DNA from: Paenibacillus typhae
GTDB taxonomy: Bacteria; Bacillota; Bacilli; Paenibacillales; Paenibacillaceae
Assembly: GCF_900099765.1 (NCBI RefSeq)
Contig: NZ_FNDX01000007.1
Location: 124,001 to 188,000, forward strand
Direction: 5' to 3'
DNA length: 64,000 nucleotides
The position numbers and the translations under genes are program-made. Of the stretch, positions 1-7,804 are shown in pieces. How positions within the stretch are numbered: position 1 is the first letter of the stretch; each line of letters opens with the position of its first letter. The notes under the pieces were generated by a model. The model was not told the DNA's origin. It worked only from the letters and a program-made list of their open reading frames with translations, and ran no database searches.

Positions 1-2136
1 GTAGCCCTCGATATCTGCCGGATGAACCTCCGCAGGATTGGTTTTGCTCAAATCCACGATTGCCGCTTTGCCGACAGTATCCCCGTCCGGACCGGCAGCA
101 CCGGTAGAATCCACCGTAAATACAGCCATTGATTTGGCGTAAGGATCAAGCACCGGCTTCGTAACACCGTGGTTGGTCACTTCATACTGATAGTAGTAGC
201 CGCGGACATCCTTTTCCCCGCTCACTCCGGTGATATCCGCCGGTGTAAGTTCAGTGGACCATACGCCCTGTTCGCCTCTGGTCAGGCTTACATGTCCGAC
301 TTGCTTGGAAGCATCCGTTTTGCTGTATACATTGACTGTAACCGAGCTGGCCACAGGGGCCCACAGCTTCAGTGTTGCTGATTTGTCTGCGGCGTGATAG
401 GTTGCACCCAGGTCATCGCCAGTGTAATTGTACATTTCATCAAGCATTCTCCAGCCGCTGGACGCAGATACCGTTTTACCGGAATAAGTAACACTCAGCG
501 GTGTTTTTTCCAGGTCAAAAGCAGCCGTATCCACTTCGATTGAAGATGTACCGGTAATTCTCACTGCTGACACAGCAATGGCTGCGCCATCCTTGTCTTT
601 TACAGTGATTGAGCTTTTCAGCGCTGCTGCATCAAGTCCGTCGGTAAGGGTAAAACCGAGCAGCAGTTTGCTGGTGGAAAGCACTTCAGCCGATACAAGC
701 CCTATAGGCTGCTCGCCGAACGGGGAGACATACACCGTATTGTCGCCCTCTTTGATCCACAGCTGATTGTAGCGGTCAAGCAGGCTGAACGCCTTATCTC
801 CGCCGTCCTTTGCTTCATTTGACGGGTTAACGACAAGGAAGCCCAGCTTTCTGGCATTCTCTTTCAGCGGAATATCCACATAAGCACCGAAACGGTCTGT
901 ATTTTCAGCCGGGAACATAACGGCATCCGTCGGCCACTTGGATGGAGCCTGTGCTACGTCCTCCCAGGTCCATAAACCGAAATCGCTTTGCTTGTGATCC
1001 GCTCTACTGTAATGAATCCGGACCGTATTCGCTGGCAGTGTCACCGGTTCATAAGGCGTCACTTCATTGCTGCCCTGCTTGATCCAGATTTCATTGGTTT
1101 GCGGAGTGTTGATCAGGAAGGTTTTATCCCCGCTGTCCTTAGTCTCATTGGTGCGGTTAACGACGAGGAAGGAGATTTTTTTGGCGCCTGCTTTAAGCGG
1201 AATATCCACATAAGCCCCGTAGGAGTCCTGCTGTCCTTCAGGAAAAGCAGTTGCCCCGGATGGCCAGCCGGACGAGGCGGCAGCTACGTCATCCCACAGC
1301 CACAGGCCCTGATCGGCATAATCGCCAGCCGGACGGTTGTAGTGAATCCGCATGCTTCCTTCCGGAACAGGAGTGACAGTGCCCGGATTGGCCGGAGCTG
1401 TAAACTTGGCGCTCACATCATGTGTCTGAGCATTATAACGGAACGTAACCGGCAGATCGGCCGGCAGATCAAGGCTCTGCTCAGCTGCAGGATAATATTT
1501 ATCCCCCTCTGCAGAGGCCTCCGGCACAAAAATCTGATAGGTATAATCGCCCTTAGGCAGATTTGCCGTATGCTCGTAAACGCTGTCAAAATTAGTGTCT
1601 GTCAGTAAGGTGCGGGCATCTGCCGCGGAATGGTCTTTCGCATCACCCAGCTCAGTCTGCAGTGAGCCTGTAAGTCTTGGCAGTTTATCCTGGGCAAGCG
1701 GTGTGTAATACGTGGAGTCGGCAATTTTCTTGGTAATATCGTTGTAATAAAAGGTCACTGCCGTCTCGGCTGCGAGCGTAAGCACAATATTGCCGTCTTT
1801 GTTTACGCCCTGGGGATTGGTATAGCTGCTGTATCCGTAGCTTTCATCCCATGTGCCGTTTAGCGCAACCTTATATTCATAAGTGCCCGCCGGCAGTGTT
1901 CCTGTGAACATATAAGTGCCGTTGTTCATATACGTCATTTCAGTAACTGTCGTATCCGGATTCCAGTCTCCGGTCTGATTGGTTTCCGTAGACAGCTCCG
2001 ACTGAAGGCTGCCGACCAGAACTGCCCTGGTTGCCGCCGCCTGTACCGTAGATGACGGAAAACTAAAATAGGAGCACACCAGAACGACAATCATACTGAT
2101 AGCGAACATTTTTTTGCTCCATGAAGCCAGTTTCAT
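1..2136 (-). CDS. pulA: Extracellular pullulanase, N-terminal 712 residues (partial)
   Basis: The reading frame starts at an ATG at 2136, behind a GGGGGG-type ribosome site, and stays open to base 1, so the C-terminus and the GH13 catalytic domain lie outside the window. The first ~35 residues are a typical secretion signal (KKMF, a hydrophobic stretch, then VQAAA). Two related beta-sandwich repeats follow (about 36-215; both carry a GSLQ(S/T)EL motif and a YxY before the strand end). Next come two clear CBM41/PUD-like starch-binding modules (about 250-360 and 360-470; (M/V)RIHY, GLW.W.DVA, GAYVDIPLK, FLVVN). After a linker domain there is a CBM48-like module (LKLWAPVA, YYYQYEV, VLDPYAKS) of the kind that precedes the barrel in type I pullulanases. 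The family cleaves alpha-1,6 branches in pullulan and starch. The gene is divergent from the LacI repressor, with cre-like and LacI-type sites between them. Confidence 0.88.
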   Translation of the reverse strand, partial: MKLASWSKKMFAISMIVVLVCSYFSFPSSTVQAAATRAVLVGSLQSELSTETNQTGDWNPDTTVTEMTYMNNGTYMFTGTLPAGTYEYKVALNGTWDESYGYSSYTNPQGVNKDGNIVLTLAAETAVTFYYNDITKKIADSTYYTPLAQDKLPRLTGSLQTELGDAKDHSAADARTLLTDTNFDSVYEHTANLPKGDYTYQIFVPEASAEGDKYYPAAEQSLDLPADLPVTFRYNAQTHDVSAKFTAPANPGTVTPVPEGSMRIHYNRPAGDYADQGLWLWDDVAAASSGWPSGATAFPEGQQDSYGAYVDIPLKAGAKKISFLVVNRTNETKDSGDKTFLINTPQTNEIWIKQGSNEVTPYEPVTLPANTVRIHYSRADHKQSDFGLWTWEDVAQAPSKWPTDAVMFPAENTDRFGAYVDIPLKENARKLGFLVVNPSNEAKDGGDKAFSLLDRYNQLWIKEGDNTVYVSPFGEQPIGLVSAEVLSTSKLLLGFTLTDGLDAAALKSSITVKDKDGAAIAVSAVRITGTSSIEVDTAAFDLEKTPLSVTYSGKTVSASSGWRMLDEMYNYTGDDLGATYHAADKSATLKLWAPVASSVTVNVYSKTDASKQVGHVSLTRGEQGVWSTELTPADITGVSGEKDVRGYYYQYEVTNHGVTKPVLDPYAKSMAVFTVDSTGAAGPDGDTVGKAAIVDLSKTNPAEVHPADIEGY

Positions 2137-2302
2137 TCCAAAAAGCCCCCCTAAATGTGAGATTTGCTCCGCGTTCTGCGGGATTGCATCATGCCGTGAA
2201 TGGGTTCACTTTCCGCCGTGGCTGCTTAGACCGTCTTCAAGCCTGTTCCCTCCTTCTCATAATGAATGTTGAATGTAGTGCTTCTTCCAAATCCACGAAC
2301 AC

Positions 2303-2317
2303 TAGCGCAAACGTTTG
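2303..2317. promoter_or_regulatory. LacI-type operator upstream of pulA
   Basis: TAGCGCAAACGTTTG contains the palindromic core CAAACGTTTG with the central CG typical of LacI-family operators. Its reverse complement recurs base for base at 3914-3928, on the other side of the lacI-type gene, so the two sites flank the repressor as a mirrored pair. Binding by the adjacent repressor is an inference. Confidence 0.65.
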
Positions 2318-2388
2318 CAAAAGAAAGCAAAGGAAGCTGCAGCCATCAAACAACAGACTTTCGGGTTACTTCTGCATGAAAAACCCAC

Positions 2389-2404
2389 TTGTAAGCGCTT
2401 TAAG
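2389..2404. promoter_or_regulatory. cre-like catabolite site upstream of pulA
   Basis: TTGTAAGCGCTTTAAG is close to the Bacillus cre consensus (TGWAARCGYTWNCW-type, centred on GCGC). Its place upstream of pulA fits CcpA repression by glucose. A related TGCAAGCGCT-like sequence lies near 4000, before pgmB. Confidence 0.5.
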
Positions 2405-2549
2405 TTCTGTTTACCATATTAATCCTCGTTTTAAAGCGTTGTCAACTGTAATTCATTATTTTTCAGGAACAATAATGCAGGAAGCTCACTGAAAATATTT
2501 TCAGCCAGTTGCACATAATTGCACAAACCTCCCGTCAACAAACCATTAA

Positions 2550-2583
2550 GGAAACCGGTTTTTCTAATGAAAACCGTTTGCAC
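2550..2583. promoter_or_regulatory. Paired LacI-type operators (AAACCGGTTT and AAAACCGTTTGCAC)
   Basis: The near-perfect palindrome GGAAACCGGTTTTTC (2550-2564) is followed within a few bases by GAAAACCGTTTGCAC (from about 2569). Both resemble the operator in front of the GH94 gene at 41037-41055. Which regulator binds is not known from sequence. Confidence 0.45.
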
Positions 2584-2816
2584 ACTTCTATATCCTGCAT
2601 TTGACGCCAGGATAGCCCTTTACACTGCAGAAAGCCTCAGCCTGCCCGAGTTTGTCTGATCACGCTGTAAAAACATGCAAAATCGGGCCGCGAATCGTGG
2701 ATATTATTCCAAAAAGGCGGCAAAATGGCCTGTTGCAGGACTTTCTCTATTTACATTTATCAGCACTTCGATTAATATTACTGTGTAAAGCAAACGGTTC
2801 CATGAAGGAGGTTTCT

Positions 2817-3854
2817 ATGACAGTTACCATCAAGGATGTGGCTAAGAAAGCGGGAGTTTCTCCCTCCACGGTATCCCGGGTGTTGTCAGGCCATCCCAGA
2901 ATCAGCCTAGAAACTTCCCGTAAAGTGAAAACGATTATGGAGGAAATGGGCTATACTCCGAACATGATGGCAAAGAGCCTGGTTTCGAAAACAACCAACA
3001 GCATTTGCATCATCCTGCCGAAGCCGGCCGAGGAGCTTTTCTCCAATCTGTTCTTTATGGAATTGATCCGAGGGATTGTCACCCAGTCAAGCCGTTCCGG
3101 CTATGATGTGCTGATCAGTTCCGGAGCCAACGAGAAGGAAGAGCTTGAAGCTGTTTCCCGCCTGCTCAAGGGACGCCGTGTTGACGGCGTTATTCTGCTG
3201 TACTCACGCAAGGATGATGCGGTTATTGATTTTCTCGAATCCAGCGGATATCCGTTCGTCCTTGTTGGACGAAGCGACCGCTATGAGGATATATTATCCG
3301 TGGATAACGACAATGTCATGGCAGCCTTTGATGCCACGAATCATCTGATTTCTATGGGTCATGAGCGTATCGGCTTTGTCAGCGGACCACCCAATCTGAT
3401 CGTTTCGCGCGACCGTCTTGAAGGATACCGCAAGGCTATGCAGAACAGCGGTCTGGAAATGCGGCCTGAATGGATTGTGGAGGGCGAGTTTCTGCAGGAC
3501 AGCGGCTACCGGGCGATGTCATTTTTCATGAATCTCCCGAACCGGCCGACAGCACTGGTCGCGGTCGATGATATGGTCTCTTTCGGCGTACTGCGCGGAC
3601 TGAATGAGCTGAAATACAAGGTTCCCGAGGATCTGGCGATTGTCAGCTTTAACAACATTCCGCTCTCGGAATTGTCCAGCCCGCCGATCAGCAGTATCGA
3701 CATCGGTATTTATCATCTCGGATATACGGCTTCCCAGGTGCTCATCCAGACCATCCAGAAGCCTGACAATGATCCCGGATATACGAACCGTTTCGTCATT
3801 CCTCACCGTCTGATCGTGAGAGAGTCATCCATGTATGCTCCAGGCAAGAAATGA
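2817..3854 (+). CDS. LacI/GalR-family transcriptional repressor
   Basis: The 345-residue protein has the standard LacI layout. An N-terminal helix-turn-helix (VTIKDVAKKAGVSPSTVSRVL) and hinge helix (about 1-60) precede a periplasmic-binding-protein-like sugar domain (GRRVDGVILLYS, GFVSGPP, ALVAVDDMVSFGVLRGL) running to the end. A longer frame exists upstream, but the ATG at 2817 is preceded by GAAGGAGG at 2804-2811 and begins exactly at the conserved helix-turn-helix, so it is taken as the start. It sits between pulA (divergent) and the beta-phosphoglucomutase/maltose phosphorylase genes, and matching operators flank it. That suggests a MalR-like repressor of alpha-glucan genes; the effector is not evident. 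Confidence 0.92.
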   Translation: MTVTIKDVAKKAGVSPSTVSRVLSGHPRISLETSRKVKTIMEEMGYTPNMMAKSLVSKTTNSICIILPKPAEELFSNLFFMELIRGIVTQSSRSGYDVLISSGANEKEELEAVSRLLKGRRVDGVILLYSRKDDAVIDFLESSGYPFVLVGRSDRYEDILSVDNDNVMAAFDATNHLISMGHERIGFVSGPPNLIVSRDRLEGYRKAMQNSGLEMRPEWIVEGEFLQDSGYRAMSFFMNLPNRPTALVAVDDMVSFGVLRGLNELKYKVPEDLAIVSFNNIPLSELSSPPISSIDIGIYHLGYTASQVLIQTIQKPDNDPGYTNRFVIPHRLIVRESSMYAPGKK

Positions 3855-3865
3855 CCCGGATTCAA

Positions 3866-3899
3866 AAATAAATGAAGCAGTCCGATGCTTCATTTATTT
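3866..3899 (+). terminator. Rho-independent terminator of the LacI gene
   Basis: A perfect 14-bp stem (AAATAAATGAAGCA / TGCTTCATTTATTT) with a 6-base loop and a following T run starts 11 bases after the stop codon. Confidence 0.8.
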
Positions 3900-3913
3900 T
3901 TTCGAATATTGTA

Positions 3914-3928
3914 CAAACGTTTGCGCTA
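3914..3928. promoter_or_regulatory. LacI-type operator upstream of pgmB
   Basis: CAAACGTTTGCGCTA is the exact reverse complement of the operator at 2303-2317. It lies between the repressor terminator and pgmB, so it probably controls the pgmB/maltose phosphorylase promoter. Confidence 0.65.
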
Positions 3929-3994
3929 AATTTCGGTGACAGCTATACAAAACCGGAACCATCTTACCGAATCTAGTCTTATACACAGAAACGA

Positions 3995-4206
3995 CAGGAA
4001 GCAAGCGCTAACAATAATCAACCCATGCTTCCGGGGGAGTTTTATATAAAACCACTTCAGGAAGCGCAGCTCACAAAACTTAGTTCATGCTTCCGAAGTG
4101 AGTTTTGTACGAAGGATTTCAGGAAGCAATGCTCACAAAACTTAGTTCATGCTTCCGAAGTGAGTTTTGTACGAAGGATTTCAGGAAGCAATGCTCACAA
4201 AACTTT
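3995..4206 (+). repeat. 62-bp tandem repeat array in the pgmB leader
   Basis: The motif TTCAGGAAGC recurs at 4056, 4118 and 4180, exactly 62 bases apart. The second and third units are almost identical, and a diverged unit precedes them from 3995 (63 bases earlier). Each unit holds two overlapping inverted repeats: GGAAGCA with TGCTTCC, and ACAAAACT with AGTTTTGT. They cannot form together in one unit, because the second right arm lies outside the first hairpin while its left arm lies in the first loop. The array ends 13 bases before the pgmB start and so would be part of its mRNA leader. Confidence 0.8.
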
Positions 4207-4219
4207 TAGGAGGTTCAAC

Positions 4220-4882
4220 ATGTCACAAATCAAAGCCTGCCTGTTCGATTTGGACGGCGTTCTCGTCGACACCGCCAAATATCACTTTATTGCCTGGAGA
4301 GAGCTTGCAGAGCAGCTCGGCTTCGTATTCACAGAACAGGATAACGAGCGGCTCAAAGGTGTCAGCCGGGCTGCATCACTGGATATTCTGCTGGAGATCG
4401 GCGGACTCACATTCAGTGAAGAAGACAAAATGCGCTTTGCCGAGCAGAAGAACAACCGCTATGTCGAATACATCTCCAAGATGGACAGCTCCGAGATTCT
4501 GCCGGGCGCCCTCTCCTTCCTGCAAGAATGCCGGGAAGCCGGGATCAAGGTAGCCCTGGGGTCTGCCAGCAAAAATGCGATGGCCATCCTGAACAACACC
4601 GGCCTGACCCCTTACTTCGATGCCATCATCGACGGGACGCATACCAGCGCTGCCAAGCCTGATCCCGAGGTCTTCCTGCTGGGCGCACAAGCGGTAGGGA
4701 TTGCCCCTGAGCATTGCGTCGTATTCGAGGATGCCGAAGCCGGAATCCTGGCCGCAACCCGCGCCGGTATGCGCAGTATCGGCATCGGATCACCAGAAAC
4801 CCTGTCCGAAGCGGATTTCGTCGTCCCTTCCCTTGCCCAGGTAAGTGTCTCCAAGCTGGGAGAATGGTTTGCAGCGGTTTGA
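4220..4882 (+). CDS. pgmB: Beta-phosphoglucomutase
   Basis: The 220-residue HAD-superfamily protein interconverts beta-glucose-1-phosphate and glucose-6-phosphate. The N-terminal LFDLDGVLVDT carries the nucleophile and acid/base aspartates, the cap includes ERLKGVSRAASLDILL, motif II is LGSASKNA, and motifs III/IV appear as KPDPEVF and VVFEDAEAGILAA. The longer frame starting upstream translates the repeat array. The ATG at 4220 follows TAGGAGG and begins MSQIKACLFDLDG, the usual family start. It lies upstream of maltose phosphorylase, whose product is the substrate of this enzyme, so the two form a phosphorolytic maltose route. The 62-bp repeat array in its leader is unusual. Confidence 0.95.
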   Translation: MSQIKACLFDLDGVLVDTAKYHFIAWRELAEQLGFVFTEQDNERLKGVSRAASLDILLEIGGLTFSEEDKMRFAEQKNNRYVEYISKMDSSEILPGALSFLQECREAGIKVALGSASKNAMAILNNTGLTPYFDAIIDGTHTSAAKPDPEVFLLGAQAVGIAPEHCVVFEDAEAGILAATRAGMRSIGIGSPETLSEADFVVPSLAQVSVSKLGEWFAAV

Positions 4883-4984
4883 TGAATATTAACCGGTAAT
4901 TGTGAAATGCGTTTACTGCCCTACTCTTTTATAAAATGAATTAAAAATACGTTATTAGTATTACGGTGACGGAGCTGCGGAGCA

Positions 4985-5060
4985 GAAGTTTGGAAATGTA
5001 TGAGCGTTAGCATCCGCTATGTTTAAGATTTTAACCGCTGCAATTAAACTGGAAAATAAC
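4985..5060 (+). repeat. Degenerate partial copy of the dispersed hairpin element
   Basis: The stretch GAAGTTTGG....GAGCGTTAGC.TCCGC followed by ..TTTAAG.TTTT..ACCGCTGCA matches the 5' half of the element described at 5077, 15421 and 25434. The 3' half has decayed or is missing. It sits immediately upstream of the full copy. Confidence 0.5.
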
Positions 5061-5076
5061 CAATAAAGGAAAAGGG

Positions 5077-5245
5077 GCGGAGGGGAAGTTTGGAGCTGTA
5101 GGAGCGTTAGCGTCCGCCTGAAAGCTTTTCGCAGAAAAGCTCGCTACGGAAGCATAAGCTTGTCTTCAGATTTCTACCACAAATAGCGGAATTAATCCTG
5201 AAATCTGAAGACAACAGCGGCCGGAAGTCCAAACATTCTCTGGAG
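5077..5245 (+). repeat. Dispersed hairpin element, copy A
   Basis: The left flank GGAGCTGTAGGAGCG..AGCGTCCGCCT and right flank ACAGCGGCCGGAAG.CCAAACATTC match copies B and C closely. Between them is a 14-bp perfect stem, TGTCTTCAGATTTC (5161-5174) with GAAATCTGAAGACA (5200-5213). Its outer sequence differs wholly from the stem in B and C, yet it pairs fully. Extra sequence lies between left flank and stem. The copy occupies most of the 521-base gap between pgmB and the maltose phosphorylase gene, which otherwise shows no gene. Confidence 0.75.
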
Positions 5246-5403
5246 TTACGACAAATCCAATATTGAAAATCAATAGTTTAATCTACAAATCGGTAGAAAT
5301 CTGTAAAGATGCGTCCGGCAGCGCCACCATCACCGTAAAGCTAATACAATTTTTTTGATTCATTCTTATATCTTCATCCCTCAATTAAAAGGAGCCCAAA
5401 ACA

Positions 5404-7722
5404 ATGAAACAATATCTGAAAATTGATGAATGGTCCATCATTGAAGAATCCTTTGATCCGCACACCCAGGAGATTTCCGAGAGCATTTTCAGCATCGGAA
5501 ACGGCTACATGGGCGGCAGAGCCAACTTTGAAGAGCAGTACAGCGGCCAGAGCCTGCAGGGCAGCTACATGGCAGGCGTCTACTATCCGGATAAAACCCG
5601 GGTCGGCTGGTGGAAAAACGGCTATCCGGAGTATTTTGCCAAGGTACTGAACAGCACCAACTGGATCGGCATCAACATTGATATCGACGGCACACCGCTT
5701 GATCTGGCAGCATGCACCGTGACCCAGTTCCGCCGTGTACTTAATATGAAGGAAGGCACACTGTTCCGCAGCTTTACTGCAGAGCTGGAGGGCGGCAAGC
5801 AGGTACAGGTGGAGAGCATCCGCATCGTCAGCATGGCCCGTCATGAGATCGGCGCGATCCGTTATGCCGTTACTCCGCTGAATTTTGCCGGAACGCTGAC
5901 TGTTACTCCTTACCTCGACGGAGATATTAAGAACAAGGATTCCAACTATGATGAGAAATTCTGGAATGAAGTAGAGAAGAAAAGCGGTACAGAGGGCGGC
6001 TATCTGACGCTCAAAACGAAAAAACTCGATTTCCATGTGACTTCGGCCTTCGCTTTTGACATTGTGGTTAACGGTGAAAAGGTTACTGCAGAAGCTGAAG
6101 CGCTTGAGCAGGAGAAATATGTGGGCAGCAAAGTGGCTCTTTCTGTGCAGCAGGGCGACCAGGTGGTTATTTATAAATATGCCGCCAATGTAACCTCCCG
6201 CAATTACGGCCTTGGCCAGCTTGTTGAAGCCGCCCACAGCGCATTGAATGGTGCCCGCGAAGCCGGCTTTGTTACCCTGCTGAACGAGCAGGCTGCCGCC
6301 TGGGGCGACAAATGGAAGGAAAGTGACATTATTATTGAAGGCGACGTGTCCGCGCAGCAGGCGATCCGCTTCAATATTTTCCAGCTGAATCAGACTTACA
6401 CCGGTGAAGACGACCGTCTGAACATCGGGCCTAAGGGCTTTACGGGTGAAAAATACGGCGGCAGCACCTACTGGGATACCGAGGCTTATTGCGTACCGTT
6501 CTATCTGAGTACTGCGGATTCCAGCATTTCGCGCAACCTGCTGATCTACCGCTATAAGCATCTGGAGAAGGCTAAGGAAAACGCGCGCAAGCTCGGCTTC
6601 AAAAAAGGTGCACTCTACCCGATGGTAACGATGAACGGTGAGGAATGCCATAACGAGTGGGAAATTACGTTTGAAGAGATCCACCGCAACGGCGCAATCG
6701 CCCACGCCATCTACAACTATGTGAACTACACCGGCGACAAAGCTTATCTCGGCCAATATGGGCTTGAGGTGCTGGTGGAAATCTCCCGCTTCTGGGAGGA
6801 ACGCGTGCATTATGTGCCGCGCAAGGATCAGTATGTCATGCTGGGCGTTACCGGCCCGAACGAATACGAGAACAATGTCAACAACAACTGGTACACCAAC
6901 CGCATCGCCTCCTGGACAATGGAATACACTTTGGAAGCGCTGAAATACCTGCAGGAGAACGAAGCTGCCCGTTACGCAGAGCTGGCTGATAAGCTGGAGC
7001 TTCAGGACAGTGAGACTTCCAAGTGGAATGAAATCATCAGCAAAATGTACTATCCATCCGATGAGGAGCTCGGCATCTTCCTGCAGCAGGACGGCTTCCT
7101 CGACAAGGAAATCATTCCGGTGAAGGAAGTGGCTCCTGAGAATCTGCCGCTCAACCAGAAATGGTCCTGGGACCGCATTCTGCGGTCCTGCTACATCAAG
7201 CAGGCCGATGTCCTGCAAGGGCTGTACTTCCTGGGTGACCGTTATGATCTGGATACGAAAAAACGGAACTTCGACTTCTACGAGCCGATCACCGTTCATG
7301 AGTCCTCCCTGTCCCCTTGCATCCATGCCATTCTGGCCTGCGAGCTGGGCTACAAGGAAAAAGCCTATGAAATGTACCTGCGTACATCCCGGCTGGATCT
7401 CGACAACTACAACAACGATACGGAAGACGGCTGCCACACTACAAGTATGGCGGGCACCTGGATGTCCGTTGTCCACGGCTTCGGCGGACTGCGAGTTCAG
7501 GCAGACCGGCTGATCCTGAACCCGTCCAACCCGGGTCACTGGACCTCGTATTCGTTCAAAATCATGTTCCGCGGCTCACGGCTCAAGGTTAACGTTACCG
7601 ATGCACAGGTTACAGTAACCAATGAGACTGATGTACCGGCGGCACTCACGATTCATGGCAAAGAGTATACTGTGAACGGGCTCGGCAGCGTTACGGCTGA
7701 AGGTTCCTCGGTAACGGCATAG
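5404..7722 (+). CDS. mapA: Maltose phosphorylase (GH65)
   Basis: The 772-residue protein has the usual GH65 length. It splits maltose with inorganic phosphate into glucose and beta-glucose-1-phosphate in the cytoplasm. An N-terminal super-sandwich domain (SIFSIGNGYMGGRANFEE) is followed by an (alpha/alpha)6 barrel. Family landmarks are GGSTYWDTEAYCVPFYL, TMNGEECHNEWEITFEEIH (the glutamate near WEITFEE is the expected general acid), GVTGPNEYENNVNNNWYTN and the phosphate-site HESSLSPC. The C-terminus is a small beta domain. A GH65 trehalose or kojibiose phosphorylase is the main alternative, but adjacency to pgmB, pulA and an alpha-glucosidase favours maltose. AAAGGAGCC precedes the ATG. Confidence 0.93.
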   Translation: MKQYLKIDEWSIIEESFDPHTQEISESIFSIGNGYMGGRANFEEQYSGQSLQGSYMAGVYYPDKTRVGWWKNGYPEYFAKVLNSTNWIGINIDIDGTPLDLAACTVTQFRRVLNMKEGTLFRSFTAELEGGKQVQVESIRIVSMARHEIGAIRYAVTPLNFAGTLTVTPYLDGDIKNKDSNYDEKFWNEVEKKSGTEGGYLTLKTKKLDFHVTSAFAFDIVVNGEKVTAEAEALEQEKYVGSKVALSVQQGDQVVIYKYAANVTSRNYGLGQLVEAAHSALNGAREAGFVTLLNEQAAAWGDKWKESDIIIEGDVSAQQAIRFNIFQLNQTYTGEDDRLNIGPKGFTGEKYGGSTYWDTEAYCVPFYLSTADSSISRNLLIYRYKHLEKAKENARKLGFKKGALYPMVTMNGEECHNEWEITFEEIHRNGAIAHAIYNYVNYTGDKAYLGQYGLEVLVEISRFWEERVHYVPRKDQYVMLGVTGPNEYENNVNNNWYTNRIASWTMEYTLEALKYLQENEAARYAELADKLELQDSETSKWNEIISKMYYPSDEELGIFLQQDGFLDKEIIPVKEVAPENLPLNQKWSWDRILRSCYIKQADVLQGLYFLGDRYDLDTKKRNFDFYEPITVHESSLSPCIHAILACELGYKEKAYEMYLRTSRLDLDNYNNDTEDGCHTTSMAGTWMSVVHGFGGLRVQADRLILNPSNPGHWTSYSFKIMFRGSRLKVNVTDAQVTVTNETDVPAALTIHGKEYTVNGLGSVTAEGSSVTA

Positions 7723-7731
7723 TTTTTGTCG

Positions 7732-7759
7732 GCCCCGGGGGACTCCTGTCCCCCGGGGC
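7732..7759 (+). terminator. Terminator of the maltose phosphorylase gene
   Basis: A perfect 12-bp GC-rich stem (GCCCCGGGGGAC / GTCCCCCGGGGC) with a 4-base loop and TTTTT after it starts ten bases past the stop codon. Confidence 0.9.
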
Positions 7760-7804
7760 TTTTTATGCGGGTACACAAATAAGCATATAGAAGGAGTCGT
7801 TAAA

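Larger units (their letters stand above)
2137..2816. promoter_or_regulatory. Divergent control region between pulA and the LacI repressor
   Basis: This 680-base AT-rich spacer has no convincing gene. It holds at least four LacI/CcpA-type half or full operators (listed separately at 2303, 2389 and 2550-2583, plus AGCAAACGGTTCC at about 2789-2801 just before the repressor start). It must carry both divergent promoters, but no -35/-10 pair stood out clearly enough to call. Confidence 0.6.

Noticed and set aside
3995..4206. CRISPR array at the 62-bp repeats
   Set aside because: The units are contiguous near-identical tandem copies without variable spacers, and there are no cas genes.
4025..4219. 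N-terminal extension of PgmB into the repeat array
   Set aside because: The extension translates the 62-bp repeat, and the ATG at 4220 has an ideal ribosome site and the family's normal start.
5374..7539. 721-residue minus-strand frame opposite maltose phosphorylase
   Set aside because: It is the antisense shadow of a clearly real GH65 gene and contains no recognisable domain.
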